Shown: positions 1-10,700, counted from the stretch's first letter. The stretch is 64,000 bases of DNA from Nitratidesulfovibrio sp044433065 (GCA_044433065.1 JAWXUA010000001.1:10035-74034), one strand, 5' to 3'. Numbers and translations: made by a program. The notes: generated from the sequence alone by a model not told the origin.

Positions 1-173
1 GATGACAAAATAGACGCAGGCAAAGTATCGCGAATAAGCACAACTTCGCCAATACCTTGACCTTGTTCTGTTTCAACAATGACGCGATTGCCGATGGCTG
101 CTGCGCATTGCCCAGCAAGGAAATAATATATCTGTCCGTATTCACGGAATTTAATGCCTAAAATTGTATTCAT
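1..173 (-). CDS. PSP1/RicT-domain protein, N-terminal part (partial)
   Basis: Only the first 57 codons lie in the window; the gene runs off the left edge. The start reads MNTILGIKFREYGQIYYF, followed by a short beta-rich stretch with GNRVIVETEQGQGIGEVV. That is the opening of the PSP1 domain found in YaaT/RicT proteins, which in Bacillus affect RNA processing and phosphorelay signalling. In proteobacteria the role is poorly known, and the protein often sits near DNA polymerase III delta-prime genes. The ATG at 173 has only a weak ribosome-binding site. The family call rests on the N-terminus alone, so it is moderately sure. Confidence 0.7.
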   Translation of the reverse strand, partial: MNTILGIKFREYGQIYYFLAGQCAAAIGNRVIVETEQGQGIGEVVLIRDTLPASILS

Positions 174-721
174 AGTATCCAAAACTCGTTAGCTTTGCGG
201 TGTAAAGCGTCTTCATCATCATGAAAAACTTTATCCGCAAAACAGTTTATATAAAAAGCAGTAGTATCAGTATTTTATGCTGAGCCTTTTCAGGGTTCAG
301 CAAAAAAAGACTTCTGCTCAAAGTGTAAATTCATGCGTTATCTTAGATTGTAAAAAATGTTTTCCTTTTCAAAAATCAAGAACTTGTTCAAAAAAGCACA
401 AAGCCTAAAAAATATGCATGATTTTAAAAAAAAATGAAAAAATTTTTCACAAAAAACTTGGCGCAATCACGAAGTAAAAACATGTAATTTTGCAAAAAAT
501 AGAAAAAATCTGCAAAATTGTAGCTTTTTATGAGGTCAGTGTACGGTCAAAATAGGGAAAAACGGCCTTCAAACCCGTTTTAGCACCAAAAAAAGCAAGA
601 AAAAAGCCCCTTTTGGCCCTGAGTACCCTGTTTTACAAGACCCTAACACCCCCCTTTTCGACTATTGCTAGCCTGCTGTCAACAAAAGTAGTGCATAAGA
701 ACAGTTGTCAAGGAGGCTTTC
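174..721. other. A+T-rich intergenic region between divergent genes
   Basis: About 550 bases without a credible gene lie between the leftward PSP1 gene and the rightward HD gene. It holds a weak hairpin near 282-307 and a 7-bp hairpin (AAAACGG/CCGTTTT) near 562-584. Neither is followed by the T-run of a terminator. It must contain the divergent promoters, but I see no clear -35/-10 pair. Confidence 0.5.
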
Positions 722-1333
722 GTGGATTATTGTCTTTCGGCGCAAAAAGAAAATTGTAAGGACATGAACATGATGACCCGTCAAGAAGCCTTAGCTCTCG
801 TCGAAAAACATAAGCCAGAACAGTTCCTTATCTACCATGCTGTAGCTACAGAAGCTGTTATGCGCGGTCTTGCCACTCATTTTGGTGAAGATTGTGAATT
901 ATGGGGCTTGACTGGTTTGCTCCACGACATTGATTTTCCTGCTACTCGTGATGTGCCCGCTGAACATGGTGTGAAAGCCATGGAGCTGATTGGTGATGGC
1001 TTGCCAGAGGAAGGGCTCGCCGCCATTCGTGCGCATAATTATGAGTGCAACGGACATGTCCCAACCACACGCTTTGATACCGCATTGCGTTGTGGGGAGA
1101 CGGTCACTGGCCTTATTTCGGCTGCGGCCCTTGTGCGGCCCACAGGTATGGAAGGCATGAAAGCCTCTAGCCTCAAGAAGAAGATGAAGGATAAAGCCTT
1201 TGCCGCCAGCGTTAACCGCGACTGCATCCGCGAATGTGAGAAAATTGGCCTTGAATTGGGTGACTTTTTGAACATTGCCATTGCGGCTATGACTGACGTG
1301 TCGGCAGAAATCGGCCTTGCTCGTAGCGTCTAG
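722..1333 (+). CDS. HD-domain hydrolase
   Basis: A 203-residue HD-superfamily metal-dependent phosphohydrolase of unknown substrate, probably cytoplasmic. The hallmark is GLLHDIDFP near residues 68-76, giving the metal-binding His-Asp pair; further histidines follow in PAEHG and RAHNYE. Related proteins usually begin with an MTREEAL-like segment, which here is at residue 18 (773). The GTG at 722 is nevertheless preceded by a near-perfect AAGGAGG with 5-6 base spacing, so I keep it; ATG starts at 764, 770 or 773 are possible. The next gene follows after 38 bases on the same strand. Confidence 0.75.
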   Translation: MDYCLSAQKENCKDMNMMTRQEALALVEKHKPEQFLIYHAVATEAVMRGLATHFGEDCELWGLTGLLHDIDFPATRDVPAEHGVKAMELIGDGLPEEGLAAIRAHNYECNGHVPTTRFDTALRCGETVTGLISAAALVRPTGMEGMKASSLKKKMKDKAFAASVNRDCIRECEKIGLELGDFLNIAIAAMTDVSAEIGLARSV

Positions 1334-1371
1334 ATTGTTACGCCTAACCCTGAACAAAAAAGGATTTCACA

Positions 1372-2358
1372 ATGAAACTTTCTTTCATCGTTGTTGCCCA
1401 TAACGTAAAGCAATACGTTGGCGGTTGCCTCAGCTCCATCCAAAATGCTCTTGGCGATATCCGTTCCAGTGTTTCTGAGGCGGAACTCATCGTGGTTGAC
1501 CGCGCTTCTACCGACGGCACTGCTGTTGAAGCTCGCGCCGCTGGTGCTGACGCTGTTGTTGACGTTCCTTTTAATGCTGGTTGGGCTGTTGCCGCCAATA
1601 AGGGTGTTGAAAAAGCAAGCGGCGATTTGTTGGTTTTCGTTGCTCCTGAAACGGTCTTGCAACCTGGTGGCCTTCCACGTCTTCTCGCCTACCTCGACAC
1701 CAACCCATCTTGCGCTGTTGCTGGTGGTGCTGTGGTTTCGACCTCTGGTGCTATGTTGAAGGGTGCTCAACGCTTGCCTGGCTTTGTATCCACTGTGACC
1801 GGTGCATCTGGCCTTGCAGCAGCATTCCCAAAGACTGTTTTGAATTGGGCACAATACGGTGCTTGCAACTTGCAAAGTGCTACCGTTGTTGAAGCTGTTT
1901 CCTTTGCCTATGCGGCTATTAAGGCTGATACCTTGAAGGCATTTGGTGGCTTTGACGCTCGCTTCTTTGACGATTTTGCTGGTGCTGACCTTTGCTACCA
2001 AATCAGCCGCAGCATGCCTCGTCCAACCATTGCTTTTGTGCCACAAGCTCGTGCACAAGTGCAAGGTGAAAGCGCTCTTGCTTGTGAGTGTAGCATGGTT
2101 GCCCTTGGTCACAAAGAAGTTGTGCGCCACCGTGTGCGTGGCGAAGCTTTGTACATGTGGAAGAATGGCGGCATGATTTTCAGCATCGTGAACGCAGCAT
2201 CAGCCATTGCTTGCCAGTGCTTCCGCTATGTTTACAATGTTGTGCCTGGTATTCGTTGCAACAAAGTCCGTGCTCATAGCGGTGTTGTTTTGGGCGAAAC
2301 CTGCAAGGCTTGCCTTGATACGCAGCTTGGTTCTCAATACCCAGCCACTCCTTGGTAG
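1372..2358 (+). CDS. GT2-like protein with degenerate catalytic motifs
   Basis: A 328-residue protein with the N-terminal fold signature of family 2 glycosyltransferases: SFIVVAHNVKQYV at residues 4-16, VVDRASTDGT at 41-50 and FNAGWAVAANKG near 65-76. The metal-binding acidic triad expected after GD is replaced by VFVAPE near residues 88-93. The acidic ED of the acceptor site reads FAGADLCYQ. It may therefore bind a sugar nucleotide poorly or be a non-catalytic relative. Codon choice is strongly biased (GCT, CTT, GTT), as in well-expressed genes, which also opens long antisense frames. The start has AAAAAAGGATTTCACA upstream. A palindromic element overlaps the last base of its stop codon. Confidence 0.6.
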   Translation: MKLSFIVVAHNVKQYVGGCLSSIQNALGDIRSSVSEAELIVVDRASTDGTAVEARAAGADAVVDVPFNAGWAVAANKGVEKASGDLLVFVAPETVLQPGGLPRLLAYLDTNPSCAVAGGAVVSTSGAMLKGAQRLPGFVSTVTGASGLAAAFPKTVLNWAQYGACNLQSATVVEAVSFAYAAIKADTLKAFGGFDARFFDDFAGADLCYQISRSMPRPTIAFVPQARAQVQGESALACECSMVALGHKEVVRHRVRGEALYMWKNGGMIFSIVNAASAIACQCFRYVYNVVPGIRCNKVRAHSGVVLGETCKACLDTQLGSQYPATPW

Positions 2359-2484
2359 TACATTCGCTTATTTTGCCTTCTGACTTTGTTAAGGGCGTTT
2401 TGGGCTATGGGAGTGTATAGGGACATACACGACCAGAGACCAAAACGCCCTTTCCTCGTCAGAAAACAAAATAAGCAAATGTAC
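2358..2484. repeat. Palindromic element, copy A
   Basis: A 127-bp nested inverted repeat starting at the last base of the upstream stop codon. The outer arms GTACATTCGCTTATTTTG and CAAAATAAGCAAATGTAC match at 17 of 18 positions. Middle arms AAGGGCGTTTTGG and CCAAAACGCCCTT are perfect. A small central hairpin (GTGTAT/ATACAC) sits between them. The motifs TTTTGCCTTCTGA on the left and TTTCCTCGTCAGAA on the right recur in copy B at 57328-57477. Confidence 0.8.
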
Positions 2485-2516
2485 CAAAGCCATCATAGCG
2501 CCATAGATAATGATAC

Positions 2517-2547
2517 AAAAAGTGAGTCCTTGGGACTCTTTTTTTTT
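2517..2547 (+). terminator. Rho-independent terminator
   Basis: Stem GAGTCC/GGACTC with a 3-base loop, followed by a run of nine T. It lies after palindromic element A and should end transcription from the upstream HD/GT2-like genes. It could also act as a leader attenuator for the phosphofructokinase gene 130 bases downstream. Confidence 0.75.
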
Positions 2548-2673
2548 GTCCTACTGTATACGGTATATTTCATAGCTTTTTTGTATTTTCTATGCTCCAA
2601 TGCCATCACTCATATGAAAAGAACTCGAGGAAACCCAGCATCCCCCCTCCTCAGCACAAAATAAGGAAGACGT

Positions 2674-4017
2674 ATGCAGCAGCTTCATCTTGACACCAGC
2701 ATAAGCACCCTTGGCCAAGCAAAAATTCCTTCACCGCTCAGCTATTGTCGCCCTGCCCCAGAAGATGGCTATCCCCTTTTTATTGATGGAGATTGTGCCA
2801 CGGGTTTTGACGCAGAGCTTGGCACAGGGAAGATTGTTCATTTTGAAGCCGCTGGCCCACGCCACTCCATGTATTTTGATCCTTCCAAAAGTAAATGCGC
2901 TATTGTGACATGCGGTGGCTTATGCCCTGGGATTAACGACGTCATCCGCTCCATCGTTCTTGAGGCGCATCACTCCTATGCCATTCCATCCATCATTGGT
3001 ATTCGCTATGGATTACAGGGTTTTATCCCTAAATATAAGCATCCTGTCATGGATTTAACGCCAGATGCAGTCACGTCCATCCATCAATTTGGTGGCACCA
3101 TTCTTGGTTCGTCCCGTGGCCCACAGCCGCCAGAGGACATTGTGGACGCCTTAGAGCGTATGAATATCAACTGCGTATTCATGATTGGTGGCGACGGAAC
3201 TTTACGCGCGGCCAAAGCCATTTATACTTGTGTGCAAAATCGGGGACTTAAGATTGCGATTATCGGCATCCCTAAGACCATCGATAATGACATCAATTTT
3301 ATTAGCCAATCCTTTGGTTTTGAAACCGCAGTGGACAAGGCCACTGAGGCCATCCAATGTGCCCACACGGAAGCTATCGGAGCTCCTAATGGTATTGGTC
3401 TTGTGAAATTGATGGGCCGTGAATCGGGCTTTATTGCCGTTCAAGCCACCCTTTCACTGAAGGAAGTCAATTTCCTTTTGGTGCCGGAAGCACCTTTTAG
3501 CCTTGAAGGCGAAGGTGGATTTCTGCCAGTCTTGGCACAACGTTTGAAACATCGTGGGCACGCTGTCATTGTGGTGGCGGAGGGTGCTGGGCAACACCTA
3601 TTGCACGCCAAAAAAATGGCCAATGTGACCCCTATTACTGAAGCTACCGACGCTTCGGGCAACAGCATTCTTGGTGATATTGCAAGCCTTTTACGTGAGG
3701 AAATATGCCGCTACCTCAAAGAGCTTGGCATGGACCACAATATCAAATTTATTGATCCAAGCTATAGCATTCGCTCTATTCCTGCCACAGCAAATGACCG
3801 AGTTTATTGTGGATTTCTTGGGCAGCATGCTGTGCATGCGGCCATGGCTGGGCGCACGGGCATGGTAGTTGCAAGGCTTATGGATCGCTATGTACATTTA
3901 CCTCTCGACCTTGTGACCAGCCATAGACGCGTGCTCAATACGTGCTCAGAGCACTGGCGCTCTGTGGCAGCTTTAACGCTTGGGGCATCTCAAAAACAGT
4001 CACCTATTCCAAAATAA
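2674..4017 (+). CDS. pfkA: 6-phosphofructokinase, ATP-type
   Basis: A 447-residue phosphofructokinase that phosphorylates fructose 6-phosphate to fructose 1,6-bisphosphate. It shows CGGLCPGIND at residues 80-89 (phosphate donor loop), GGDGT near 172-176, the catalytic PKTIDND near 200-206 and MGRESGF near 247. Gly in GGDG is typical of ATP-using enzymes, whereas pyrophosphate enzymes have Asp there. The Lys of PKTIDND is shared with plant and trypanosomatid ATP-PFKs and with PPi enzymes, so this belongs to the long, non-E. coli ATP-PFK clade. The protein is longer than the 320-residue E. coli type, with an extra N-terminal 70 residues. The ATG has AAGGAAG seven bases upstream. Confidence 0.92.
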   Translation: MQQLHLDTSISTLGQAKIPSPLSYCRPAPEDGYPLFIDGDCATGFDAELGTGKIVHFEAAGPRHSMYFDPSKSKCAIVTCGGLCPGINDVIRSIVLEAHHSYAIPSIIGIRYGLQGFIPKYKHPVMDLTPDAVTSIHQFGGTILGSSRGPQPPEDIVDALERMNINCVFMIGGDGTLRAAKAIYTCVQNRGLKIAIIGIPKTIDNDINFISQSFGFETAVDKATEAIQCAHTEAIGAPNGIGLVKLMGRESGFIAVQATLSLKEVNFLLVPEAPFSLEGEGGFLPVLAQRLKHRGHAVIVVAEGAGQHLLHAKKMANVTPITEATDASGNSILGDIASLLREEICRYLKELGMDHNIKFIDPSYSIRSIPATANDRVYCGFLGQHAVHAAMAGRTGMVVARLMDRYVHLPLDLVTSHRRVLNTCSEHWRSVAALTLGASQKQSPIPK

Positions 4018-4083
4018 AATTTAGCCAGCATCGTGTTTGCCTGTGCGCGGATGGTCATAGGCACGTAAATAAATGCTATTTTT

Positions 4084-4148
4084 ATGAACAAAACCCTTGC
4101 AAAAAGCTTAGGAATTGATTTATATAAATTTTGCAAGGCTTAGTTCAT
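4084..4148. repeat. Nested inverted repeat upstream of the addA-like gene
   Basis: ATGAAC (4084-4089) pairs with GTTCAT (4143-4148), and inside it CCTTGCAAAA (4095-4104) pairs with TTTTGCAAGG (4129-4138). No T-run follows, so it is not an obvious terminator. It may be an operator or leader structure for the helicase-nuclease genes. Confidence 0.45.
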
Positions 4149-4227
4149 TGTTTATGGCGGCTGAATTGTCGATATATATCTTTAGTCCTTGCACCCTTTC
4201 CTCTTTAGCGTTTAGCATGGGTCGCAA

Positions 4228-7200
4228 ATGTCAAATAATACACGCTTTTTTCAAATCAAAGCTTCGGCAGGTTCTGGCAAAACCTACACTCTAACGCAAC
4301 GTTTTTTGCATTTGCTTGCCCATGCAGAGGAAGGCGATAAGGAAAGCTGGGCGATTGCGGACTTTAATCGCCCACCACAAGGCCATGTGTTGCCCTATTT
4401 ATGGACGGATATTCTGGCCATGACTTTCACCAATAGTGCGGCCACGGACATGAAAGAGCGTATTCTTTCTGAGTTGAAGGGCCTTGCTTTAGCCAAGCCA
4501 CATTGCCTTGATACGACGTCTCATAGCCTTGAAACTTCAAGTGATACTTTAAGTTTAGATATAACTCCTCCATCAATTACAAGGCCTTTACGGCCAGACC
4601 AAGCCGCCACATGGGTTAATCGTATTATTCGTCGCTATGGCGCTTTGAATATCCGCACCATTGATAGCCTGTTGACCATGCTTGTGCGCCTTTCAGCCCT
4701 CGAGCTTAATTTACCCCCTGATTTTGAGCCAGCCTTTAATAGTAAGGCTTTTTTTGAACCGCTCATGGATGCCGTTCTTGAAGATGCTCGTCATGAAAGC
4801 CACCCTTTGCATCAAACCTTGCACGACGCTTGTAAATCCATCCTATTATATAAGGGTGTAGAAGGGCAAAAAGGCTTTACGGCAGGCAAAAAAGTTCGTG
4901 ATGAATTGCATAATCTTCTTGATTGGCATTTACAGCATAGTCAGCCTTTGCCAACGGTGCAAAAAGTTGAAATTGAAAAACTTTTAAGGGAATTGTACGA
5001 CGATCTACGTACTGCTGCTCATGACCTCGTGAGCATAGCCGATGCTGAAGGGCTTCTTGTGCATGGAACGGCTCGCAAAGGTTTTGATAAATGTGCACAG
5101 TTACAATATCCTGATACAATTACCTTTTCTACCTATATTGGAAAAGAGAGCTTACAAAAATCGCTTATCAAAAAATCTAAAGAACCGTCAGCAGAAGCAG
5201 AGCAAGCTTTCTTCCGTCTACAGAAACGGACCCGTGACTTCACAGCTGGTATCGTTGTTTTGCGCAAGGTCATGGTCGAGTTGCCGCTTGTGGATTTAGT
5301 ACGCGAAGTCGTTCAACGTCAAACGCAATTTCAACTGCGTGAGGGCAAAGTTCCCGCAATCCTCCTGCCAAAACTCGCAAGCCAAGCAGTTACTGGAGAA
5401 TATGGACCTCCTGTGGCTTTTTGTCGCATGAGTACGCGCTTAGCCCGTATTTTTATTGATGAATTTCAGGATACGAGTCGTGATCAGTGGACTGTCATTC
5501 AAGCTCTTGGCCTTGAAACCTTAAGCCAAGGTGGGGCTTTGACGCTTATTGGTGACGTGAAGCAGGCTATTTATGGATGGCGCGGCGGTGATGCTTCGCT
5601 CTTTGATCAGGCTTTATCTGATGAAGAGCTTAATAGTGTCAGTGACATACGCGAAGAAAATCTTTCCACCAACTGGCGTAGTGCCGCTTCCATTGTGCGG
5701 CATAATAACGATGTATTTGGGCTACTTGCGAACAAACAGCATGCCACCAATATTTTGAAAACCATGCTGTCTAAGGAAACACCGTGCGACGTGCTGGATG
5801 ATGCCGTTGACGTTTTATGCAAAGCCTTTGAAAAGTCAGAGCAATTTGTGGCCCCACGCCATGAAAATATAGATGGTTACGTTGAAATCCACCATATAGA
5901 AAGCCCATCAACCCCAGAACTTCATGACGATGTGCGCGAACAAGTGCACGCTCTCTTCGAAAACAATCTTGCAAAGCGTCATGCTTGGCGTGATATTGCT
6001 GTTCTTGTTCGTGGCAATAAACAAGCCAAAGAAGTGGCTCAGTGGCTTATGTCATGGGGTATTCCTGTTGTCACGTCCAATAGTTTGCGCCTTGCCGACC
6101 ACCCCATTATTCGGCAAACTCTCGCCATGCTGAACTTTGTGGACTATCCTCGTAATGATATTGCTTTTTGGGAATGTGTCACAGGGCAAGAGCTCTTTGT
6201 CTCCGTCTCCGGCCATAGTCGACAAACATTTGAAGACTGGCTTGCTACACAGAAGCGCTTAGGCCGCAAAGGCCCTCTTTTCACCATGTTCCGCACAGAT
6301 TTTCCACAGCTTTGGCAGTCCTGTTTTGCACCATTTTATAGCCGCGCAGGCCTCATGAGTGCGTACGATACTGTGCGTGAAATTTTTTATCGTTATGATG
6401 TTTTTGAACGTTATCCACAGGAAGCAGGATTTTTGCGCCGCTTTTTGGAAGTGGTGTATGGCGCGGAAAGTCAAGGCCATGTGTCCTTATCCACATTTGT
6501 TGATTTTTGGCGTACAGAAGCTTCTGACGAAAAGGTCCCCATGCCTGAAGGGATGGATGCTGTGCGCGTCATGACAATGCATAAATCCAAGGGTTTACAG
6601 TTTCCTGTTGTGGTCATTCCATATCATCAAAGTGGCGATAGCAACTTTTCAAAATTGGTGCATCACAAGATTGAAGAGCATGATGTTGTTCTGCCTGAGT
6701 GCAAAGAGCTTGGCCCTGCATACTATGCGGCCAAAGCCACTGAGGCACGTGAAAAGCTCCATTTATTGTATGTTGCGTGGACGCGTGCAGAGCGAGAGCT
6801 TTACGCCTTTGTGACCAATAGCGCTAAAAAACCTCATGTTTTTTCCAATGCGATTATGGAATTATTGCAAACTTCGCGTACTATACAAGATGGTGAAAAT
6901 GCCACAGCCTTGGGGACAAATTGTATCGTTTGCCAACGGGGTACGCTATCGCCTTCTGGTAGGAATTTGCCAGTAAGCGACTGTGAACAAAAAGCCACAA
7001 GGCAGCAAGGTGGAGAAATAGCTTCGGAAATAGCTTCAGAAATCACTGAAGTTTCGGAAGCCACAGAAGTCTTAGCACAAAGTTCAAGGGGCCTTTTAGA
7101 TGATACTTGGCGCCCCATGCAGTGGTTACCTCGCTTAAAAATCTTCCGTAACGCTTTGCAAGACGTACAATTTAACGAGCGCCAACGCGGCATGCTTGTG

Positions 7201-7761
7201 CATTCATGCCTTGAACATTTGCGACTTGGTGGACATGCAGGCGAGTTTGAGCAGGTCAATATTGCGGACCATGTTCTGACAGCAGTGCAAAATGCCATGC
7301 GCGCCTTCAGATTGCCAATTCCCGAGCCGCACAAAGTTGAGCAAGAGCTTATTCAAATAATTTCATGGTTTGCAAACATTCCAGATGCTCCCTACTGGCT
7401 TTCTTATGGCACACCAGAGCAAGGAATTTTGGATACGTATGGCAATCGGCACCGAGTTGACTTGCTTGTGGATGATGGTCGTGAGCGTCTCGTTGTGGAG
7501 TATAAAACAGGCCAGGCCTCGCCAGACCATGTAGGCCAAGTCCGCAGATACCTTAATCTTTTGTCTGCCATGCACCATGGGCAAACGAATGGAACAGGGC
7601 AAGCACAAGGAATAGACCAGCTACAGCATCGCCCATGTCGTGGCATCATTGTCTACCTTGATTTGCAACGCCTTGAATATGTTGACTCTGTTGCGCCCCA
7701 AAGTTCAAGCACTGAATTAAGTATTGTTGAAAACCACTGTAACGAGGTTCGCCATGCATAA
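4228..7761 (+). CDS. AddA/RecB-like UvrD helicase-nuclease
   Basis: A 1177-residue superfamily 1 helicase fused to a C-terminal nuclease; with the next gene it should resect double-strand breaks to start recombination. Seen in order: Walker A ASAGSGKT near residues 13-20, Walker B IDEFQDTSRDQW near 409-420, the helicase motif YGWRGGDA near 449-456, TMHKSKGLQFPVVVIP in the C-terminal helicase half, YVAWTRAERELY, and a PD-(D/E)XK motif with VDLL and VVEYKTG near residues 1077-1095. A low-complexity Glu/Ile/Ala/Ser stretch near 930-955 separates helicase and nuclease. Length and layout match AddA. The start has a poor ribosome-binding site. It overlaps the next gene by 8 bases, implying translational coupling. 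Confidence 0.85.
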   Translation: MSNNTRFFQIKASAGSGKTYTLTQRFLHLLAHAEEGDKESWAIADFNRPPQGHVLPYLWTDILAMTFTNSAATDMKERILSELKGLALAKPHCLDTTSHSLETSSDTLSLDITPPSITRPLRPDQAATWVNRIIRRYGALNIRTIDSLLTMLVRLSALELNLPPDFEPAFNSKAFFEPLMDAVLEDARHESHPLHQTLHDACKSILLYKGVEGQKGFTAGKKVRDELHNLLDWHLQHSQPLPTVQKVEIEKLLRELYDDLRTAAHDLVSIADAEGLLVHGTARKGFDKCAQLQYPDTITFSTYIGKESLQKSLIKKSKEPSAEAEQAFFRLQKRTRDFTAGIVVLRKVMVELPLVDLVREVVQRQTQFQLREGKVPAILLPKLASQAVTGEYGPPVAFCRMSTRLARIFIDEFQDTSRDQWTVIQALGLETLSQGGALTLIGDVKQAIYGWRGGDASLFDQALSDEELNSVSDIREENLSTNWRSAASIVRHNNDVFGLLANKQHATNILKTMLSKETPCDVLDDAVDVLCKAFEKSEQFVAPRHENIDGYVEIHHIESPSTPELHDDVREQVHALFENNLAKRHAWRDIAVLVRGNKQAKEVAQWLMSWGIPVVTSNSLRLADHPIIRQTLAMLNFVDYPRNDIAFWECVTGQELFVSVSGHSRQTFEDWLATQKRLGRKGPLFTMFRTDFPQLWQSCFAPFYSRAGLMSAYDTVREIFYRYDVFERYPQEAGFLRRFLEVVYGAESQGHVSLSTFVDFWRTEASDEKVPMPEGMDAVRVMTMHKSKGLQFPVVVIPYHQSGDSNFSKLVHHKIEEHDVVLPECKELGPAYYAAKATEAREKLHLLYVAWTRAERELYAFVTNSAKKPHVFSNAIMELLQTSRTIQDGENATALGTNCIVCQRGTLSPSGRNLPVSDCEQKATRQQGGEIASEIASEITEVSEATEVLAQSSRGLLDDTWRPMQWLPRLKIFRNALQDVQFNERQRGMLVHSCLEHLRLGGHAGEFEQVNIADHVLTAVQNAMRAFRLPIPEPHKVEQELIQIISWFANIPDAPYWLSYGTPEQGILDTYGNRHRVDLLVDDGRERLVVEYKTGQASPDHVGQVRRYLNLLSAMHHGQTNGTGQAQGIDQLQHRPCRGIIVYLDLQRLEYVDSVAPQSSSTELSIVENHCNEVRHA

Positions 7762-10700
7762 GACTCCGTCCCCATTTCAAATTGTGCCGTGGAATACGGA
7801 TCTTTTACTCAGCATAAAAAACCTTATAGTGCAGATGGTTGACAATCCTTCTGATGCTGTTGTGATTTTTCCACATAGTCGCCCTGCCCGCCACCTTGTG
7901 GAACAATTGCGTCTTGCTGAGGATATACCCAAACCATGCCTTTTGCCGCGCATGCTCACGGTGCAAGATTTGTGTGGTCTTATGCGTGCGGAACTTCCTA
8001 AGCGCCCCCACCGCACTATTGAACTTTTAGACCGAGTGTCCTTGCTCTATGAATGTGTTCAGCGTCTTGCACAAAATAATGATGAACTATCTCAGCATCT
8101 TAATAAAGGTAGTATGCATCAGTTCTTTCCTTGGGGTGTGCGGCTTGCCTCGTTAATGGAAGAATTTTTCACGCAGAATATTCAGCCAGCCAACCTTGCT
8201 CACGCCGATGGCGAGGTCTCAGCCTTTGCAGCGGCTTTGCTTGCCAATCTTGGGCATATTTATACAAGCTACGAGGCTGCCCTTGATGCACGCCGTTGGA
8301 CAACAACTGGGCTCGATGCCCTTCGATCTTGTCAAAATGTACATGCTCTACCTCCATCAATATCTAATAAAACCATAATCATAGCTGGTTTTGCAACGCT
8401 TAGTGGCACAGAAGAAACCATTTTCAAACATATGTGGCAAAGTGGCATGGCACATATTGTTCTGCACACAGATCACCGCATTCTGGATGTACTCCATGGC
8501 AGGCCAGCGCAGCACCACTGGACGTGTGATGACCATATAAAATGGGTCCGTTCATGGCGCGCAGATACCATACTTACTTGTCCGCCATCAAAGCACCAAG
8601 TGAAGCTTGACTATTGCCAAGGGTATGACTTGCATTCGCAGCTACACGAAGTAGCCTCCATTTTGGACCAGTTTGGCGACGTGTCCCATTCTGCCGTTGT
8701 CCTTCCTGATACAAATTTGCTCATGCCGGTATTACACCACATACCTGATAAAAACGTTAATATTTCCATGGGATATCCGCTTTCTCGCTCGACATTGTTT
8801 CGCCTTTTAGAAACTCTCATGCGCTTACAAGAGCGACGCAAATTAGGAGGGCAACAAGGCAAAGGTCTATATCATTGGAGCCCTTGCATCGATTTTATCC
8901 GACATCCTTATATTAAGATGCTGTCTGTGGAGCCTTGTGATGCTAAGACGCACGAAGCTGATGCCTCAAGTGCTTCAGACAGTGCTTCCCCTTCAGGGTC
9001 TGAGCACCCTTTGATTGAAATTTTGCATGCTGTGGAAGATAAGGTACGTGAGGGAAGCCGCTTTGTGGACCTTGAGCTGTTGTTCAACGAGGCAATTTTT
9101 AGTCAGACAACAGTAAATATGCAGGGCAGCAGCGGTCTTGCTCAGCAAATCTCCAGTGCAGAACCCATATCTGAAGAGGCCCGTGAACTCCTTCAAAAAA
9201 TCCTCACAGCCTGTTTGACTGCTTGGGAACATGCGACGACGCCAGCAAGCATTGCCATGGCTATGCAAGAACTTTGTCACGTATTACTGACACATGGTGG
9301 GGATTTATGGGATCGCTTCCCCATTGATGGAGAATGTTTATACCGTCTTATGGAGCGCGTCATTCCGTCCTTACAAGAATGTTCCCTTAAAGATCAGTAT
9401 TTTAGCCAAGATGTTCTTTTTAGTATTGTCCGTGAGACTATCCGCAATGAGCGTGTCCCCTTTGAAGCCGACCCACTTGGTGGTCTGCAAGTACTTGGCA
9501 TGCTGGAATCTCGCCTTTTGCATTTCAAGAACATCATCGTTTTAGATGCTACTGATGATGCCCTACCCGGTTCTGCAGGCCATGACCCACTGCTGCCAGA
9601 TAGCTTGAGGCCAGCATTAAATTTACCTAATGCGTATCGTCGCGAACGGGTTACCGCGCACAATTTCCACCGTCTTCTTGCCAGTGCCGAGCATGTTACC
9701 TTGTTATGGCAACATAGCGCAGGATCAGGGCTTTTGGACTCTAAACGAACGCGTAGCCGTTTTGTAGAAGAGCTTCTTTGGCATGAAGAGTGTAAGCAAG
9801 GAAAAATCATACAAGATGGTGACGGTAACGTGCGCGCAATTTCTTGTAGCGTAGTCCCAACGCCCTTAACTACAGCGGAGCTTGTGAAGACCGCTGCGGT
9901 ACGCGAGCAGATGATGCATTATCTGCAAAAACCACTAAGCCCTTCTCGCCTCAATACGTATCTAACGTGCCCATTTCGCTTTTTTCATGAATGTATTTGC
10001 GGCCTTAGAGTTCCAGATGCAGTGCACGAAGGTGATGACCCAGCGGCCATTGGCGATTTCTTACACCAAACCTTACAAGCCTTTTATGAACCTTGGCGAG
10101 GCCGTACCATTAAGGATGGTGATTTACAGGTTGCGGACTTACAGCGTGAGTTTTTCAAGCAGTTTGAGGCAAGCGACATGCCAGACCGTTTGGCAGCGGA
10201 TAGCCTCATGATGCTCAAAATCGCAGCCCCCATGCGACTGGCTAGCTATCTTGAAAATCAACAATCGACCATGATTGTTGAGCTTGAAAGTGTTGTTAGT
10301 GCCGATATTATAGTTGATGATTGCACTATCAAGCTTCATGGTCGTATTGACCGCGTGGATAAACGTGAAGGTCTTGGGCATGTCATTCTTGACTATAAAA
10401 GTGGTTCTGTTACGAGCTTTAGCAACAGTGTATGGAACGATGATGACTTATGGATAAAGCTCCAGTCTTGGCATGGGGATACGCAAGAAGGTCCCGATGG
10501 CCATGATTTGCTCCTAGAAGTTGGCAAAAAAATATCAAGCATCCAATTGCCTTGCTACCTATATATGTATGATCAAAGCCATCCTGAAGCCTCTCTTTAT
10601 GATGCGGCCTATGTAGAATTACGGGATAAAGGCAAAGAACGCGTGCTTTTTGGATCAACAATTACAGATGAAGACCGTGTATCTGCTATTCAGGAACAAA

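Noticed and set aside
282..313. Hairpin with an A-run in the first intergenic region as a terminator
   Set aside because: The run after the hairpin on the plus strand is A, not T, and the minus strand has no T-run in the right place.
1330..2130. Long antisense open frame of 266 codons opposite the GT2-like gene
   Set aside because: It results from the strong codon bias of the plus-strand gene; it has no domain, no ribosome-binding site and a low-complexity Ser/Asn/Thr composition.
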